From Glycomyces salinus (lineage in GTDB: Bacteria; Actinomycetota; Actinomycetes; Mycobacteriales; Micromonosporaceae), in the NCBI RefSeq assembly GCF_016428645.1, contig NZ_JAELXW010000011.1, forward strand, positions 1-64,000: a stretch of 64,000 nucleotides of DNA, given 5' to 3'. A program made the translations under genes and the position numbers. Of the stretch, positions 52,594 to 63,821 are shown piece by piece. The notes under the pieces are model-generated. The model made no database searches. It saw only the letters and a list, made by a program, of their open reading frames with translations, and was not told the DNA's origin. Within the stretch, counting starts at the first letter, position 1; every line of letters begins with the position of its first letter.

Positions 52594-54057
52594 ATGTCAG
52601 CGACGCCGATCATTCCCGGGTTCTACCCCGACCCGACGATCTGCCGGGTCGGGGACGACTACTACCTGGCGAACTCGAGTTTCGAGTACTTTCCCGGCGC
52701 GCCGATCTTCCACAGCCGCGACCTGGTGACCTGGCGTCAGATCGGGAACATCCTGGACCGGCGCAGCCAGTTCGAGCGCGGCGACGGCCGCCCCTCCGGC
52801 GGGATCTACGGCTCGACGCTGCGCCACCACGGCGGCCGGTTCTGGTTCGTCACCACCAACGTCGGCGGCTCCGAGCCGGGCCAGACGATCGTGACCGCCG
52901 CCGATCCGGCCGGGTCGTGGAGCGAGCCGGTGTTCGTCCGGGAAGCGCTCGGCATCGACCCCGACCTTTGCTGGGACGAGGACGGCGAATGCTTCCTGAC
53001 CTGGAAGGGGACGGTCGCCGGTGGCGAGGGCGACGGGATCTTCCAGGTCCGCCTCGACCCCGAGACCGGGATGTTCAAGAGCGAGCCCTACCCGGTCTGG
53101 CAGGGCCTCGGCCTCCACGCGCCCGAGGCCCCGCACCTGTACCGGATCGGCGAGCGGTGGTACCTGATCCTGGCCGAGGGCGGCACCGAACGCGGGCACA
53201 CCGTCACCGTCGCGCGCGGCGAGAGCCCGGCCGGGCCGTTCGAGCCGTGCCCGGACAACCCCGTGTTCAGCCACCGCAGCACCCCGCACCCGGTGCAGAA
53301 CACCGGCCACGCCGACCTGGTCCAGACCCCCGAGGGGGAGTGGGCGGCGGTCTACCTGGCGGTGCGCCCGCTCGGGTTCACCCCGCACTTCCACGTCCTG
53401 GGCCGCGAGACCTTCCTGGCCGGGGTCGACTGGGTCGACGGCTGGCCGGTCTTCGACGAGGAGCGCCACCGGGCGCCCGGGGCCGACACGGCCTTCACCG
53501 ACGACTTCACCGGGCCCGGTCTCGATCCCCGCTGGGTCGCGCCGGGAGCCGAACCCGACTCGATCGCCCGGCCGCACCCCGACGGGGGACTGGAACTGCG
53601 CGACGCCCCGGACGGCGCCCCCGGCCTGCTGAGCGCGCGCGTCCGCGACCTGAGCTGGAGGGCCGAGGCGGTCCTGGCCGGGGCCGGGCGCTTCCAGGTC
53701 GGGATCGACGACCGCCACTGGTACGGGCTGACCTGGGAGGACGGGCAGGTGCGCGCCGAGGTCCGCATCGGCGGCCTCCTCCACCGGCTCGGCTCGGCCC
53801 CGTGCCCGGAGGAGCGGTCGGTGCTGCGCATCGAGGCGTTCCGGCCCGAGTCCGAGGGCGTCTTCCCCACCCGCGTCGGCCCGGATGAGATCGTGCTCGC
53901 CTTCGGCGACGGCGAGGCGTTCGAGGAGCTGGGGCGCATGGACGGCCGCTACCTGTCCACCGAGGTCGCCACCGGCTTCACCGGGAGAACGCTCGCGGTC
54001 TCGGCCGCTGCCGCGCCTTCCCGGGTCCTCTCGGTGGGGTACGAGCCGACGGCCTGA
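52594..54057 (+). CDS. GH43 beta-xylosidase/alpha-L-arabinofuranosidase
   Basis: 487 residues. N-terminal five-bladed propeller with the triad D13 (FYPDPTICR), D124 (IDPDLCWDEDG) and E178 (GLHAPEAPHLYR), and a C-terminal beta-sandwich (from about 310, TAFTDDFTGPGLDPRW) of the XynB type common in GH43 xylosidases. No signal peptide; would cleave imported xylo- or arabinoxylo-oligosaccharides. I start at ATG 52594, where the family sequence begins (SATPIIPGFYPDP); a GTG at 52510 is possible but the leader is not family-like. Confidence 0.92.
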   Translation: MSATPIIPGFYPDPTICRVGDDYYLANSSFEYFPGAPIFHSRDLVTWRQIGNILDRRSQFERGDGRPSGGIYGSTLRHHGGRFWFVTTNVGGSEPGQTIVTAADPAGSWSEPVFVREALGIDPDLCWDEDGECFLTWKGTVAGGEGDGIFQVRLDPETGMFKSEPYPVWQGLGLHAPEAPHLYRIGERWYLILAEGGTERGHTVTVARGESPAGPFEPCPDNPVFSHRSTPHPVQNTGHADLVQTPEGEWAAVYLAVRPLGFTPHFHVLGRETFLAGVDWVDGWPVFDEERHRAPGADTAFTDDFTGPGLDPRWVAPGAEPDSIARPHPDGGLELRDAPDGAPGLLSARVRDLSWRAEAVLAGAGRFQVGIDDRHWYGLTWEDGQVRAEVRIGGLLHRLGSAPCPEERSVLRIEAFRPESEGVFPTRVGPDEIVLAFGDGEAFEELGRMDGRYLSTEVATGFTGRTLAVSAAAAPSRVLSVGYEPTA

Positions 54058-54137
54058 CCGGCGCACCCGGCGGAATAGATGACAGATCACGTATGTTCCT
54101 GTGGTAGACAGCCGATCCGCGACGACGGGAAGCGACC

Positions 54138-55022
54138 ATGAACAGCCCAGCGACACTCCAGCGGACCCTGAACCGGGTCGACGACAGCCAGCGCCTGGGC
54201 CCGGACTCCCAGGTCGACGACAAGGCGATCGCGTTCGCCCCGGCCGACCCGGCCCTGACCGACCCGTTCCTGATCATGGCCGAGGACTGGTTCTCCGAAC
54301 CCGGCTTCGAATGGCACCCGCACCGCGGCCTGGAGACGGTCACACTCGTCGTCGACGGCGTGCTCGAACACGGCGACAACCTCGGCAACGCCGGGGCGCT
54401 CGAGCCGGGCGAAGTGCAGTGGATGACCGCCGGACACGGCATCATCCACCGCGAACTGGCCTACCGCAACGAGCACGCGCACACGATGCAGCTGTGGCTC
54501 AACCTGCCCAAGTCCAAGAAGATGACCGCCTCGCGGTACCAGGACCTCACCCGCGCGACCATGCCGCAGATCCACGCGCCCGGCGCCGTCATCGACGTCC
54601 ACGCCGGCACCGTCGGCGGCGTCAGCGGCCGGGCCGAGACCCACCAGTCGGTGCAGGGCCTGCTCGCCACCCTCGACCCGCTCGCCTCCTACGAACTGAC
54701 CGTCCCCGCCGAGCACCGCCTGTTCGCCCACGTCGCCGCCGGGCCGGTCCTGGTCGGCGGCCGCGAGCTCGCCGCCGGGCAGATCGGCTGGTCCGACCCG
54801 GTCGGCGCGGCCGAGACCACGACCCTGCACCTGTCGGTCCCCGACGGTGACGCGCCCGCGCGGGTCATGGTCTACAGCGGCACGCCGCTGCGCGAGCCGG
54901 TCGCCTTCGGCGGCCCGTTCGTGATGAACACCAGGTCCGAGATCAGCGAGGCGTTCCGCGACTTCCACGCCGGGGCCTTCGGCGACGTGCCGCGCCGGGC
55001 CCGGCTCGACTTCGACCTCTGA
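54138..55022 (+). CDS. Pirin-family protein
   Basis: 294 residues, bicupin of the pirin family. The metal-site motif is seen in GFEWHPHRGLETVTLVVDGVLEH (two His), with another His and Glu in MTAGHGIIHRELAYRNEHAHTMQLWLNLP. The C-terminal cupin ends PFVMNTRSEISEAFRDFHAGAFG, diagnostic. Some pirins have quercetinase activity or act as redox-sensitive cofactors. It lies before the catalase-peroxidase gene, which suggests an oxidative-stress setting, but the 157-bp gap argues against a shared message. Confidence 0.92.
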   Translation: MNSPATLQRTLNRVDDSQRLGPDSQVDDKAIAFAPADPALTDPFLIMAEDWFSEPGFEWHPHRGLETVTLVVDGVLEHGDNLGNAGALEPGEVQWMTAGHGIIHRELAYRNEHAHTMQLWLNLPKSKKMTASRYQDLTRATMPQIHAPGAVIDVHAGTVGGVSGRAETHQSVQGLLATLDPLASYELTVPAEHRLFAHVAAGPVLVGGRELAAGQIGWSDPVGAAETTTLHLSVPDGDAPARVMVYSGTPLREPVAFGGPFVMNTRSEISEAFRDFHAGAFGDVPRRARLDFDL

Positions 55023-55164
55023 GCGGCCGAAACGCGCGAACCCGGACCTCGGTGCCGAAGCGGGGCGATTCCGGGTGTGGACAGGTCCCAGCCACCGGTA
55101 CTAGCCGGCGTACCTGTGGGTAGTGTGGGACCAAAACCCTTCCAGAGCACCGTGGAACAACTAG

Positions 55165-57411
<2,247 letters not shown>

Positions 57412-57439
57412 CAACCGACGCGATCACGGCGGCGGAGCC

Positions 57440-57982
57440 TCACCGGCCCCGCCGCCGTCGCCCGTCTCTTCCCGGCCCGCCGGGCGCCCCGAACACGGCC
57501 CGCCGCGCGTCCGGGACGTCCTCGGTGTAGACCACGACCGAGCCCGCGACCAGGTCGTGGATGCCTCTGCGGTTCGTCCGATCCGCCAGCACGTACATCG
57601 CGTTGAGCCAGAATCCGATGACGGTCAGCCACAGCATCCAGTACACGACGGTGCGCGCCAGCGCCCGCCCGAACGGCAGCGGCCCTCCGTCGTCGATCCG
57701 CACGACCCTGATCTTCATGGCCCACTTGCCCGCCGTCGTCCGCCCCCCGGCGGTAAGGCCCGCCTCGTACAGCGGGACCCCGACCACCAAGCCGACCAGG
57801 ACACCGATGAACGCGACGGAGCCGAAACTGTCGCTCTCCGCCTCCGAGTTCGCGAGCACCGCCGGGATGCTCAACACGCAGCCGAGGAGCGCGATGAGCC
57901 CCAGCACGGCGATCCCGTCGACGAGCCGCGCCACGATGCGGAGCGAGTAGCTGGAGAGCGGAGGCGGGAGCTGTTCGGTCAC
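57440..57982 (-). CDS. RDD-family membrane protein
   Basis: 180 residues, GTG start. Three hydrophobic segments and the RDD signature: RIVARLVDGIAVLGLIALLG (Arg, Asp), a middle helix GSVAFIGVLVGLVVGVPLYEAG with TAGKWAMKIRVVR, and a third before NRRGIHDLVAGSVVV. The family is of unknown function, with some members acting in ion transport or sodium resistance. The tail is Arg/Gly-rich. Convergent with katG. Confidence 0.85.
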   Translation of the reverse strand: MTEQLPPPLSSYSLRIVARLVDGIAVLGLIALLGCVLSIPAVLANSEAESDSFGSVAFIGVLVGLVVGVPLYEAGLTAGGRTTAGKWAMKIRVVRIDDGGPLPFGRALARTVVYWMLWLTVIGFWLNAMYVLADRTNRRGIHDLVAGSVVVYTEDVPDARRAVFGAPGGPGRDGRRRRGR

Positions 57983-57997
57983 CGCTCGAGGCTCTCA

Positions 57998-58110
57998 CCG
58001 GTCTGCCGGGACCGGTCCCGACCGTTCAAAGCCGCTTGCGACCCTAAGCCTGGAACAGGACCGCCGTGCTCGGTGCGCTTCGGGCGGACGGCGGGCCAGC
58101 ACCGTGCCCG
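57998..58110 (-). pseudogene. Decayed copy of the 3' end of the methyltransferase gene
   Basis: Bases 57998-58080 align with 59807-59882 at roughly 80 % identity over about 75 bp, including CCTGGAACAGGACCGCCGTG, present in both. The minus-strand reading is SAPSTAVLFQA, stop (TAG), GRKR, against GAPTTAVLFQAWGRKL at the end of the methyltransferase at 59831-60559, so TGG became TAG. Upstream, VLARRPP matches WLAGRRP but in a shifted frame. Similarity fades beyond about 58110. It is a non-functional remnant of a duplication. Confidence 0.75.
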
Positions 58111-59127
58111 ACCCCAGGCGCCTGGCACCTGAAGCTTCGTGCTCAGCGATCAGTGTCGGTTGTCGCATCGGCCGGGCACGATCGAACCGGGGGACTCGGT
58201 GCGGCGACACTCCCGACCGCGGGGCACGGAGCGGCCCGATCCTTTTGCAGCCGTGTGGGTCCGGTGCCGAATGTGAATGTCTTCGCCCCGGTCGGGTGAT
58301 GCGGGCCGGGCTTGAACCGGGGATAATAGAGATACGCACAGGGATATGGCATTCGATCAGGAGTCGGACAGGTGTAAGCAGACTGCGACAAGCCTCTGGC
58401 CGAGCCGGCAACCTGACCGATGCCGAGACCACCGGCCCCGCAGTAGCAGACGGGCCCGGAACGGTCTCAACCCCACGTGCTATCGGGTCCCGCAGCGTTC
58501 TACGCCGAACCCGGCGTGATTGGGTGGGAGACGGCCCGGTCGGGATCACCCCGACCCGGCGGCGAGTGCTCCGAACGAGGCACACCGCGTGGAAGCGGCG
58601 CAGGGCCGACCATAGCCTGAGCCGCGCGCGCATCACCGCCACCGCTGACCGGGCCACCGCGCCCGTCCAGCGATGAGCCCTGCCCGCGCCAACCGGCCGC
58701 GAGCAGCACCACCACCGAGACTGAAAGGAGGCACCGGACAGGCCGAGGAGCGTCTTCGTCCTCCGGTCAGTCCCACCGGGCGAGCGCAGCACCGGCTACC
58801 GGCCAGGACCGACTGCGTTGCTGCCGGACCGGCCACCGGCCAGAATCGACCGGGCCCGAGCAGCACCTGCGACGGCAAATAGCCGACACCGGTCACGGGC
58901 TGGACCGACCGCCTACAGCAGCAGTTTCCCACACCCGGAACGGAGGTGAGACCGCCATGACCGACGCCACGGACACGCTCCCACCCCGGCCGGTACCGTC
59001 GGCGCCACCGCGCAGCCGAGCGGCTCGCACTCGCCCGCGCGCCGTCGAGGCCGCCGGTCGCCGGCCCGCCCGGCACACGCCACCGGCACCGAGCCAGGCC
59101 CCGGCAACTCCCCGGGCGTAGTGCGAG
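58111..59127. other. Long stretch without a convincing gene
   Basis: About 1 kb in which all frames of both strands give Arg/Pro-rich, low-information translations without family motifs. The plus-strand frames 58104-58676 and 58673-58882 overlap by ATGA, but neither has a ribosome site or recognisable product. Short CCGG-rich inverted repeats are frequent, so folded RNA is possible but not demonstrable. One small frame with a strong ribosome site at 58957 is listed separately. Confidence 0.5.
58957..59121 (+). CDS. Possible small basic, proline-rich protein
   Basis: 54 residues beginning MTDATDTLPPRPVPSAPPRS, then Arg/Ala/Pro-rich. The only reason to list it is an excellent ribosome site, GGAGGTGA, seven bases before the ATG. 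No domain, membrane helix or cysteine. Its stop lies seven bases from the convergent zinc-ribbon gene. It may equally be chance in a GC-rich gap. Confidence 0.3.
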   Translation: MTDATDTLPPRPVPSAPPRSRAARTRPRAVEAAGRRPARHTPPAPSQAPATPRA

Positions 59128-59721
59128 CTAGATGGTGCCGTCGGCTCGGACATCGTAGGAGGTGACCACGCCGTCTCCGTATCGCCGGTACTTGATGCCC
59201 CTGCTGTCGATGCTGTTCAGGGCGGCGCAAGAGGGGCATCTGACTGCGGTGAAACTCTGGTACCGCACGCCGTCCTCCCATTCGTGCTCACAGTTGCCGC
59301 AGCGCACACCGACGATGAAGTTATCGCCGCTGCCGTTGTCGATGGCGACGAAACCGGCCGCACCGGTCACCACGCCGATGATGTCGCCCTTATGATCGGC
59401 AGCGGCGACGTTCCGTTGCCATGGGAGCAGGTTCTCCAGGTACAAGCCATCGATATCCTTGCCCCAGTTGCCGTTCGGGGTTTCGACTACGTAATAGATC
59501 AGTTCGCGGACCACATCGATCTCGTCACGCAGGTACTGCTTGGCCTTCTCGGTGTCGCTGCCCCGGAACACGTAGTAGGTGCCGCTGGCATTGCGCAGAC
59601 TCCCGTACCCGGGTTCCAGCCCGGCCGCGGCCTGCTTCGCCTCGGCCGCTTCGGCTTCGGCGCGGGTCGCGAAGACGATCGGCCCGGCGTCATCGGAGCG
59701 GCGCTTCTTGAACCAGCCCAT
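59128..59721 (-). CDS. Hypothetical protein with C-terminal zinc ribbon
   Basis: 197 residues, not assigned to a family. The N-terminus (GWFKKRRSDDAGPIVFATRAEAEAAEAKQ) is charged. Near residues 140-170 are two CxxC knuckles, VRCGNCEHEWEDG and VRCPSCAALNSID, forming a likely zinc ribbon. The middle region (IIGVVTGAAGFVAIDNGSGDNFIVG) is small-residue-rich. No signal peptide. Ribosome site GGAGAG before ATG. Codon use is less extreme in GC than that of its neighbours. Confidence 0.75.
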   Translation of the reverse strand: MGWFKKRRSDDAGPIVFATRAEAEAAEAKQAAAGLEPGYGSLRNASGTYYVFRGSDTEKAKQYLRDEIDVVRELIYYVVETPNGNWGKDIDGLYLENLLPWQRNVAAADHKGDIIGVVTGAAGFVAIDNGSGDNFIVGVRCGNCEHEWEDGVRYQSFTAVRCPSCAALNSIDSRGIKYRRYGDGVVTSYDVRADGTI

Positions 59722-59830
59722 GTGCTCTCCTCGGGGAAGGTCTGACAGGTGAGTCGAAACTAGCCCGGGAGCCGCGAGAGGGGTCCCGGCTTCAGGTCGT
59801 GGTCGGCCGGTCCGGGCCGGTCCCGGCTGC

Positions 59831-60559
59831 TCAGGGGAGCTTGCGGCCCCACGCCTGGAACAGGACCGCCGTGGTCGGCGCGCCGAGCATTCGGACAGCC
59901 GGTCTGCGGCCCGCCAGCCATGCCGCGAAGTCCACTATTGACGGCCTGATGCCGCGCAGTTCCAGTTCCACTCCGTGCCCGGCGCACTCGGCGACCAGCT
60001 CGTCGCGGTCGACCAGCAGATCCGGGTCGTGGACGCCGCGCGGGGCCAGGCCCCGCAGCCGCTCGGCCACGCCGATCGCGATGAGCCGGCACAGCAACGT
60101 GTCCGCGAGAGTGTCGATCACCACCAGACCGCCGGGACGCAGCAGGCGGCACGCCTCCGACACCGCCAGCGGCAGATCCGGGACGTGCTCCAGGATCTCC
60201 CCGGCCGCCACCACGTCGGCGCACCCGTCCGCCAACGGAACGGCCAGCACGTCCCCGCGCACCGCCGCCACCCCCTGCTCGGCGGCCAGCGCGACCGCGC
60301 TCGGCGACCGGTCCACCCCGATATGCCGGTACCCCTTGCCCTCCAAGCGCGGCGCCAAGAGCCCGGCCCCGCACCCCAGGTCCACCAGCACCGCACCCGG
60401 CCGCGGCGCAGGCGGAATCATCTCGGCCCGAGCGGCGGCCAGCCAGTGCAGCATCGCGAACTTCCCGCGCGGCCGCCACCACTCGTCCGCCAGCTCCTCA
60501 TAGAGCGCAGGGTCATTGGGCACCGGTCGCTTCCTTGGCCGCGCGGCGGTTCCGCCCAT
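59831..60559 (-). CDS. Class I SAM-dependent methyltransferase (UbiG-like)
   Basis: 242 residues. Motif I VLVDLGCGAGLLAPRL near residue 60, GVDRSPSAVALAAEQG, VRGDVLAVPLADGCADVVAAGEILEHVPD and the N-terminal DEWWRPRGKFAMLHWLAAAR are typical of UbiG-type O-methyltransferases. With a UbiA prenyltransferase 26 bp away in the opposite direction and a type III polyketide synthase beyond, it probably methylates a phenolic or quinone product. ATG 60559 is chosen; a start 18 bases upstream is possible. A decayed partial copy of its 3' end lies at 57998-58110. Confidence 0.88.
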   Translation of the reverse strand: MGGTAARPRKRPVPNDPALYEELADEWWRPRGKFAMLHWLAAARAEMIPPAPRPGAVLVDLGCGAGLLAPRLEGKGYRHIGVDRSPSAVALAAEQGVAAVRGDVLAVPLADGCADVVAAGEILEHVPDLPLAVSEACRLLRPGGLVVIDTLADTLLCRLIAIGVAERLRGLAPRGVHDPDLLVDRDELVAECAGHGVELELRGIRPSIVDFAAWLAGRRPAVRMLGAPTTAVLFQAWGRKLP

Positions 60560-60585
60560 CACCCCAGGATGGCACACTTGCGGAT

Positions 60586-61422
60586 GTGCGGCTGACTCTG
60601 GCGGGGACCTGGGCTCTGGCCCGCTCCTGCCATCCGCTGCCCGCGCTCGGGGTCACGGCCGTGGCCGCCGGGCTCATCGCCGGTACGGGCCGGCCGGTGG
60701 CCGCCGCGTTCGCCGCGACCGCGGCCGTCCTGGCCGGACAGTTGTCCGTCGGCTGGCTCAACGACCTGGTCGACGCGCCGCGGGACGCCCAGGTCGGGCG
60801 CCCCGGGAAACCGGTGGCGGCGGGGGAGATCGGCCCCGGGCCCGTGCGGGTCGCCGTGGCGGCGGCCGCCGTCGCCGCCGTGGTCCTTTCTCTGCTGTCC
60901 GGGCTCGCCGCAGGAGGGGCCCACGTGATCGCCCTCGTCTTCGCCTGGGCCTACGACCTCGGCGTCAAGGCCACCGCGCTCTCGGTGCTGCCGTATGCGG
61001 TCTCGTTCGGACTGCTGACGGCGTTCGTCTCGCTCGGCGCCCCCGGCGGGGCGTTCCCGCCGATCTGGCTGTTCGCCGCCGGGGCGGCCCTGGGATGCGG
61101 AGCGCACTTCGCGAACGTCCTGCCCGACCTGGACGACGACGCCGCCACCGGCGTGCGCGGCCTGCCGCACCGCTTGGGGCCCAACGCGAGTCAACTCATC
61201 GCCGCCGCGCTGGTGCTGACCGCCTCGGTCCTGCTGGCCTTCGGTCCGCCCGGCCCGCCCTCGGCCCTGGCGCTGGCGGCAGTGCCGGTCTCGGCGGCGG
61301 TGCTGGCCGCCGGTCTCATCTTCGGCCGCAGGCCGCGCTCCCGAGCGGCCTTCCACGCGGTGATCCTGGTGGCGCTCATCGACGTCGCGCTGCTGCTGGG
61401 AACCGGCGTGCCCGTCGCCTGA
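60586..61422 (+). CDS. UbiA-family prenyltransferase
   Basis: 278 residues, GTG start. About eight membrane helices. Both Asp-rich motifs are present: NDLVDAPRD (NDxxDxxxD, near residue 60) and NVLPDLDDD (near 180), which bind the prenyl diphosphate through Mg. The enzyme should transfer an isoprenoid chain to an aromatic acceptor in the membrane. It is divergent from the methyltransferase with only 26 bp between starts, so their promoters must overlap or the transcripts are leaderless. It probably heads a message that continues into the next two genes (82-bp gap). Confidence 0.9.
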   Translation: MRLTLAGTWALARSCHPLPALGVTAVAAGLIAGTGRPVAAAFAATAAVLAGQLSVGWLNDLVDAPRDAQVGRPGKPVAAGEIGPGPVRVAVAAAAVAAVVLSLLSGLAAGGAHVIALVFAWAYDLGVKATALSVLPYAVSFGLLTAFVSLGAPGGAFPPIWLFAAGAALGCGAHFANVLPDLDDDAATGVRGLPHRLGPNASQLIAAALVLTASVLLAFGPPGPPSALALAAVPVSAAVLAAGLIFGRRPRSRAAFHAVILVALIDVALLLGTGVPVA

Positions 61423-61504
61423 CGCGGCCGGTCCTTGCCGAAGCCCTGATTCCGGAGGACACTCGACAGAGCGCGACGACCCACCCCCCGAGGAGTGAGC
61501 GCCA

Positions 61505-62698
61505 ATGGCGACAACGGAAACGCTCGAGGACGAACGACGTGCGCTGACCCTGGCACGGGAACTGTCTCCGCGCCTGGCCGAGCGCGCGGCCGAGCACGAC
61601 CGGCGGGGCCTGTTCCCCGAGGACGATTTCGCCGACCTGCGCGAAGCGGGCCTGCTGGGCCTGATGGTCCCCTCCCGCCTCGGCGGCTTCGGGGCCTCCT
61701 TCGCCGGATACGCCCGCGTGGCCGCCGAACTCGGGCGCGGCGCGGGCGCGACCGCGCTGGTGTTCAACATGCACGCCTCGGTCACCGGCGCCCTGGCCCA
61801 GACCCCCGACGAGCTGGTGCGCTACCTCGGCGCCCCCGACCGCTACTTCGCCGCCCGAGACAAGGCCCTCGCCGACGCGGCCGCAGGCGCGCTGTACGCG
61901 GTCGCCATGAGCGAGCGCGGCACCGGATCGCGGCTCTCGCGGACCCGCACCGCCTACCGGGCCACCGGCAGCGGCTACCGGATCACCGGCAGCAAGGCGT
62001 TCGTCTCCGGCGCCGGGCACGCCGACGCCTACCTGGTGACCGCGCGCGACGCCGAAGCCGAGGACCCGAAGGTCTCCTACTTCCTCGTCCCGGCCGCGGA
62101 GGGCGTCCGCGTCGAGCAGACCTGGGACTCGCTGGGCATGCGCGCCACCGGAAGCCACGACGTCCACTTCGACGTCGAAGTCGGACCGGACGCGCTCCTG
62201 GGCGGCAAGGAGGGCCTGACGCTGATCCTGGCCGAGGCCATGCCGCAGTGGCTGGTGGCCTCCTACTCCGCGGTCTACGTCGGCGTCGCCCGCGCCGCCG
62301 TGGACGCCGCCGCCGAGCACCTGCGCGAACGCGGACTCGGCTCGCTCGCCGGAGCGCGCGCCCGCCTCGGACGCGCCGACGCGGCGGTGGCCGCCGCCGA
62401 ACTGGCCGTGGCCGAAGCCGCCGCGCGCATCGACTCCCACCCCGGCGACGAGGACACCAACCTGTGGGTCTGGCGCGCCAAGCTCCTGGCCGGAGACACC
62501 GCCTCCCAGGTCGCCTCCTCCCTGCTGGAGGCCGCCGGGACCTCCGCGAGCCGACGCGGCCACCCGCTGGAGCGGACCTTCCGCGACGCCCGCTGCGGCG
62601 CACTGCAACCGGCCACCTCCGACGTGTGCGCCGACTGGCTCGGCGTGGCCGCGCTCGGCGACGACCCCGACGGCGACGCCCAGGTGCCGCGGTGGTGA
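61505..62698 (+). CDS. Acyl-CoA dehydrogenase family protein
   Basis: 397 residues with N-terminal helices, the middle beta domain (AMSERGTGSRLSRTRTAYRATGSGYRITGSKAFVSGAGHADAYLV) and C-terminal helical domain. The segment FNMHASVTGAL resembles the FMN/FAD monooxygenase-like (DszC/HpaA) branch as much as true acyl-CoA dehydrogenases, and the catalytic Glu of the latter is not evident. It could therefore hydroxylate or desaturate the product of the adjoining polyketide synthase. GAGGAG precedes the ATG. Its stop overlaps the GTG of the synthase gene. Confidence 0.87.
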   Translation: MATTETLEDERRALTLARELSPRLAERAAEHDRRGLFPEDDFADLREAGLLGLMVPSRLGGFGASFAGYARVAAELGRGAGATALVFNMHASVTGALAQTPDELVRYLGAPDRYFAARDKALADAAAGALYAVAMSERGTGSRLSRTRTAYRATGSGYRITGSKAFVSGAGHADAYLVTARDAEAEDPKVSYFLVPAAEGVRVEQTWDSLGMRATGSHDVHFDVEVGPDALLGGKEGLTLILAEAMPQWLVASYSAVYVGVARAAVDAAAEHLRERGLGSLAGARARLGRADAAVAAAELAVAEAAARIDSHPGDEDTNLWVWRAKLLAGDTASQVASSLLEAAGTSASRRGHPLERTFRDARCGALQPATSDVCADWLGVAALGDDPDGDAQVPRW

Positions 62699-63732
62699 CC
62701 GCCAGGATCGCCGGACTCGGCACGGCCCTGCCTGCGGCCTACGAACAGGACCTGCTGTGGCGGAACGCCTTCCGCGAGCACTTCTCCGGCAACCGGATCG
62801 CCAAGCGGGTCTTCGCCGACGCGGGCGTGGTCCGCCGCCACTCGGTGACCGACCCGGCCGAGTTCCAGGCCGTCACCACCTGGTCCACAGGAGAGCGGAT
62901 GCGCCGCTTCATCGAGCGGGCGCCGCCGCTGGGCCTGAGCGCGGTTCGCCAGGCCCTGGCCGACGCCGAGACCGACGCCGAGGAGGTCGGACTGATGGCC
63001 GTCGTCTCGTGCACCGGCTACGGCACCCCCGGGCTCGACATCGAACTGGCGCGCTCGCTCCCGCTGTCCCCGGACGCGCGGCGGCTGCTGGTGGGCCACA
63101 TGGGCTGCCACGCCGCCATCCCCGGACTCGGCGCGGCCGCCGAATACGTCCAGGCCCGATCCAGGCCCGCGGTGCTGCTGTGCCTGGAGCTGACCTCGCT
63201 GCACCTCCAACCGCCGTCGAGCGAGATCGAGCAGATGATCACCCACGCCCTGTTCGCCGACGCCGCGGCCGCGATCGTGCTGCGGCCCGGCGACGAGGGA
63301 CCCGGCCCGCGCGTGGTCGACTTCGCCGCCCGCACCGACACCGCCAAGAGCGACCACATGACCTGGCACGTCACCGACCTCGGCTTCCGCATGGGCCTGT
63401 CACCGCGGGTGCCCGACGTCCTCGGGGAGCACATCGGACCGGTGGTGAAGGACCTGCTGTCCCGGAACGGACTCGAAGTGTCCGATGTGGGCTCCTGGGC
63501 GGTGCACCCCGGCGGGCCCAGGGTCCTCGACGCGGTCCGCGACGGACTCGACCTCGACCCCTCGGCGCTCGAAGCATCCCGCACCGTCCTCGCTGAACAC
63601 GGCAACTGCTCCTCGGTCACCGTCATGCTGGTGATCCGGGAACTGCTCGAGCACGGCCCGCCGCCCGGACCGATGGTGGCCGTGGCCTTCGGCCCCGGCC
63701 TGACCTTGTACGCCGCGCTCCTCCAACCGTGA
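62695..63732 (+). CDS. Type III polyketide synthase
   Basis: 345 residues from GTG 62695 (GTGA overlap; GTG 62692 also in frame). Chalcone-synthase fold with the catalytic triad C138 (VGHMGCHAAIPGL), H271 (WAVHPGGPRV) and N304 (HGNCSSV), and the family close GPGLTLYAALLQ. It should condense malonyl-CoA units onto an acyl or aroyl starter to make an alkylresorcinol, pyrone or naphthalene-type core. Neighbouring prenyltransferase, methyltransferase and flavoprotein point to a prenylated or methylated product. Starter and chain length cannot be read from sequence. Confidence 0.92.
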   Translation: MTARIAGLGTALPAAYEQDLLWRNAFREHFSGNRIAKRVFADAGVVRRHSVTDPAEFQAVTTWSTGERMRRFIERAPPLGLSAVRQALADAETDAEEVGLMAVVSCTGYGTPGLDIELARSLPLSPDARRLLVGHMGCHAAIPGLGAAAEYVQARSRPAVLLCLELTSLHLQPPSSEIEQMITHALFADAAAAIVLRPGDEGPGPRVVDFAARTDTAKSDHMTWHVTDLGFRMGLSPRVPDVLGEHIGPVVKDLLSRNGLEVSDVGSWAVHPGGPRVLDAVRDGLDLDPSALEASRTVLAEHGNCSSVTVMLVIRELLEHGPPPGPMVAVAFGPGLTLYAALLQP

Positions 63733-63821
63733 TGCCGCCCGCGAGTCCGCCGACCCCACGGCCGCCGAATCGGAGGAAAGCGGATTGACTCGCCGGACCG
63801 GTACCCGCATGATCGGTATCC

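Noticed and set aside
58306-58320. CCGG-TTCAAGC-CCGG on the minus strand, resembling a tRNA T-arm
   Set aside because: The stem is only four base pairs and no anticodon arm, D-arm or acceptor stem can be built around it at the required distances.
58330-58680. Possible group II intron or other ribozyme in the gene-free stretch
   Set aside because: The GC-rich repeats look structured, but no domain V-like hairpin or intron boundary motif could be found by eye, and no reverse transcriptase frame is present.
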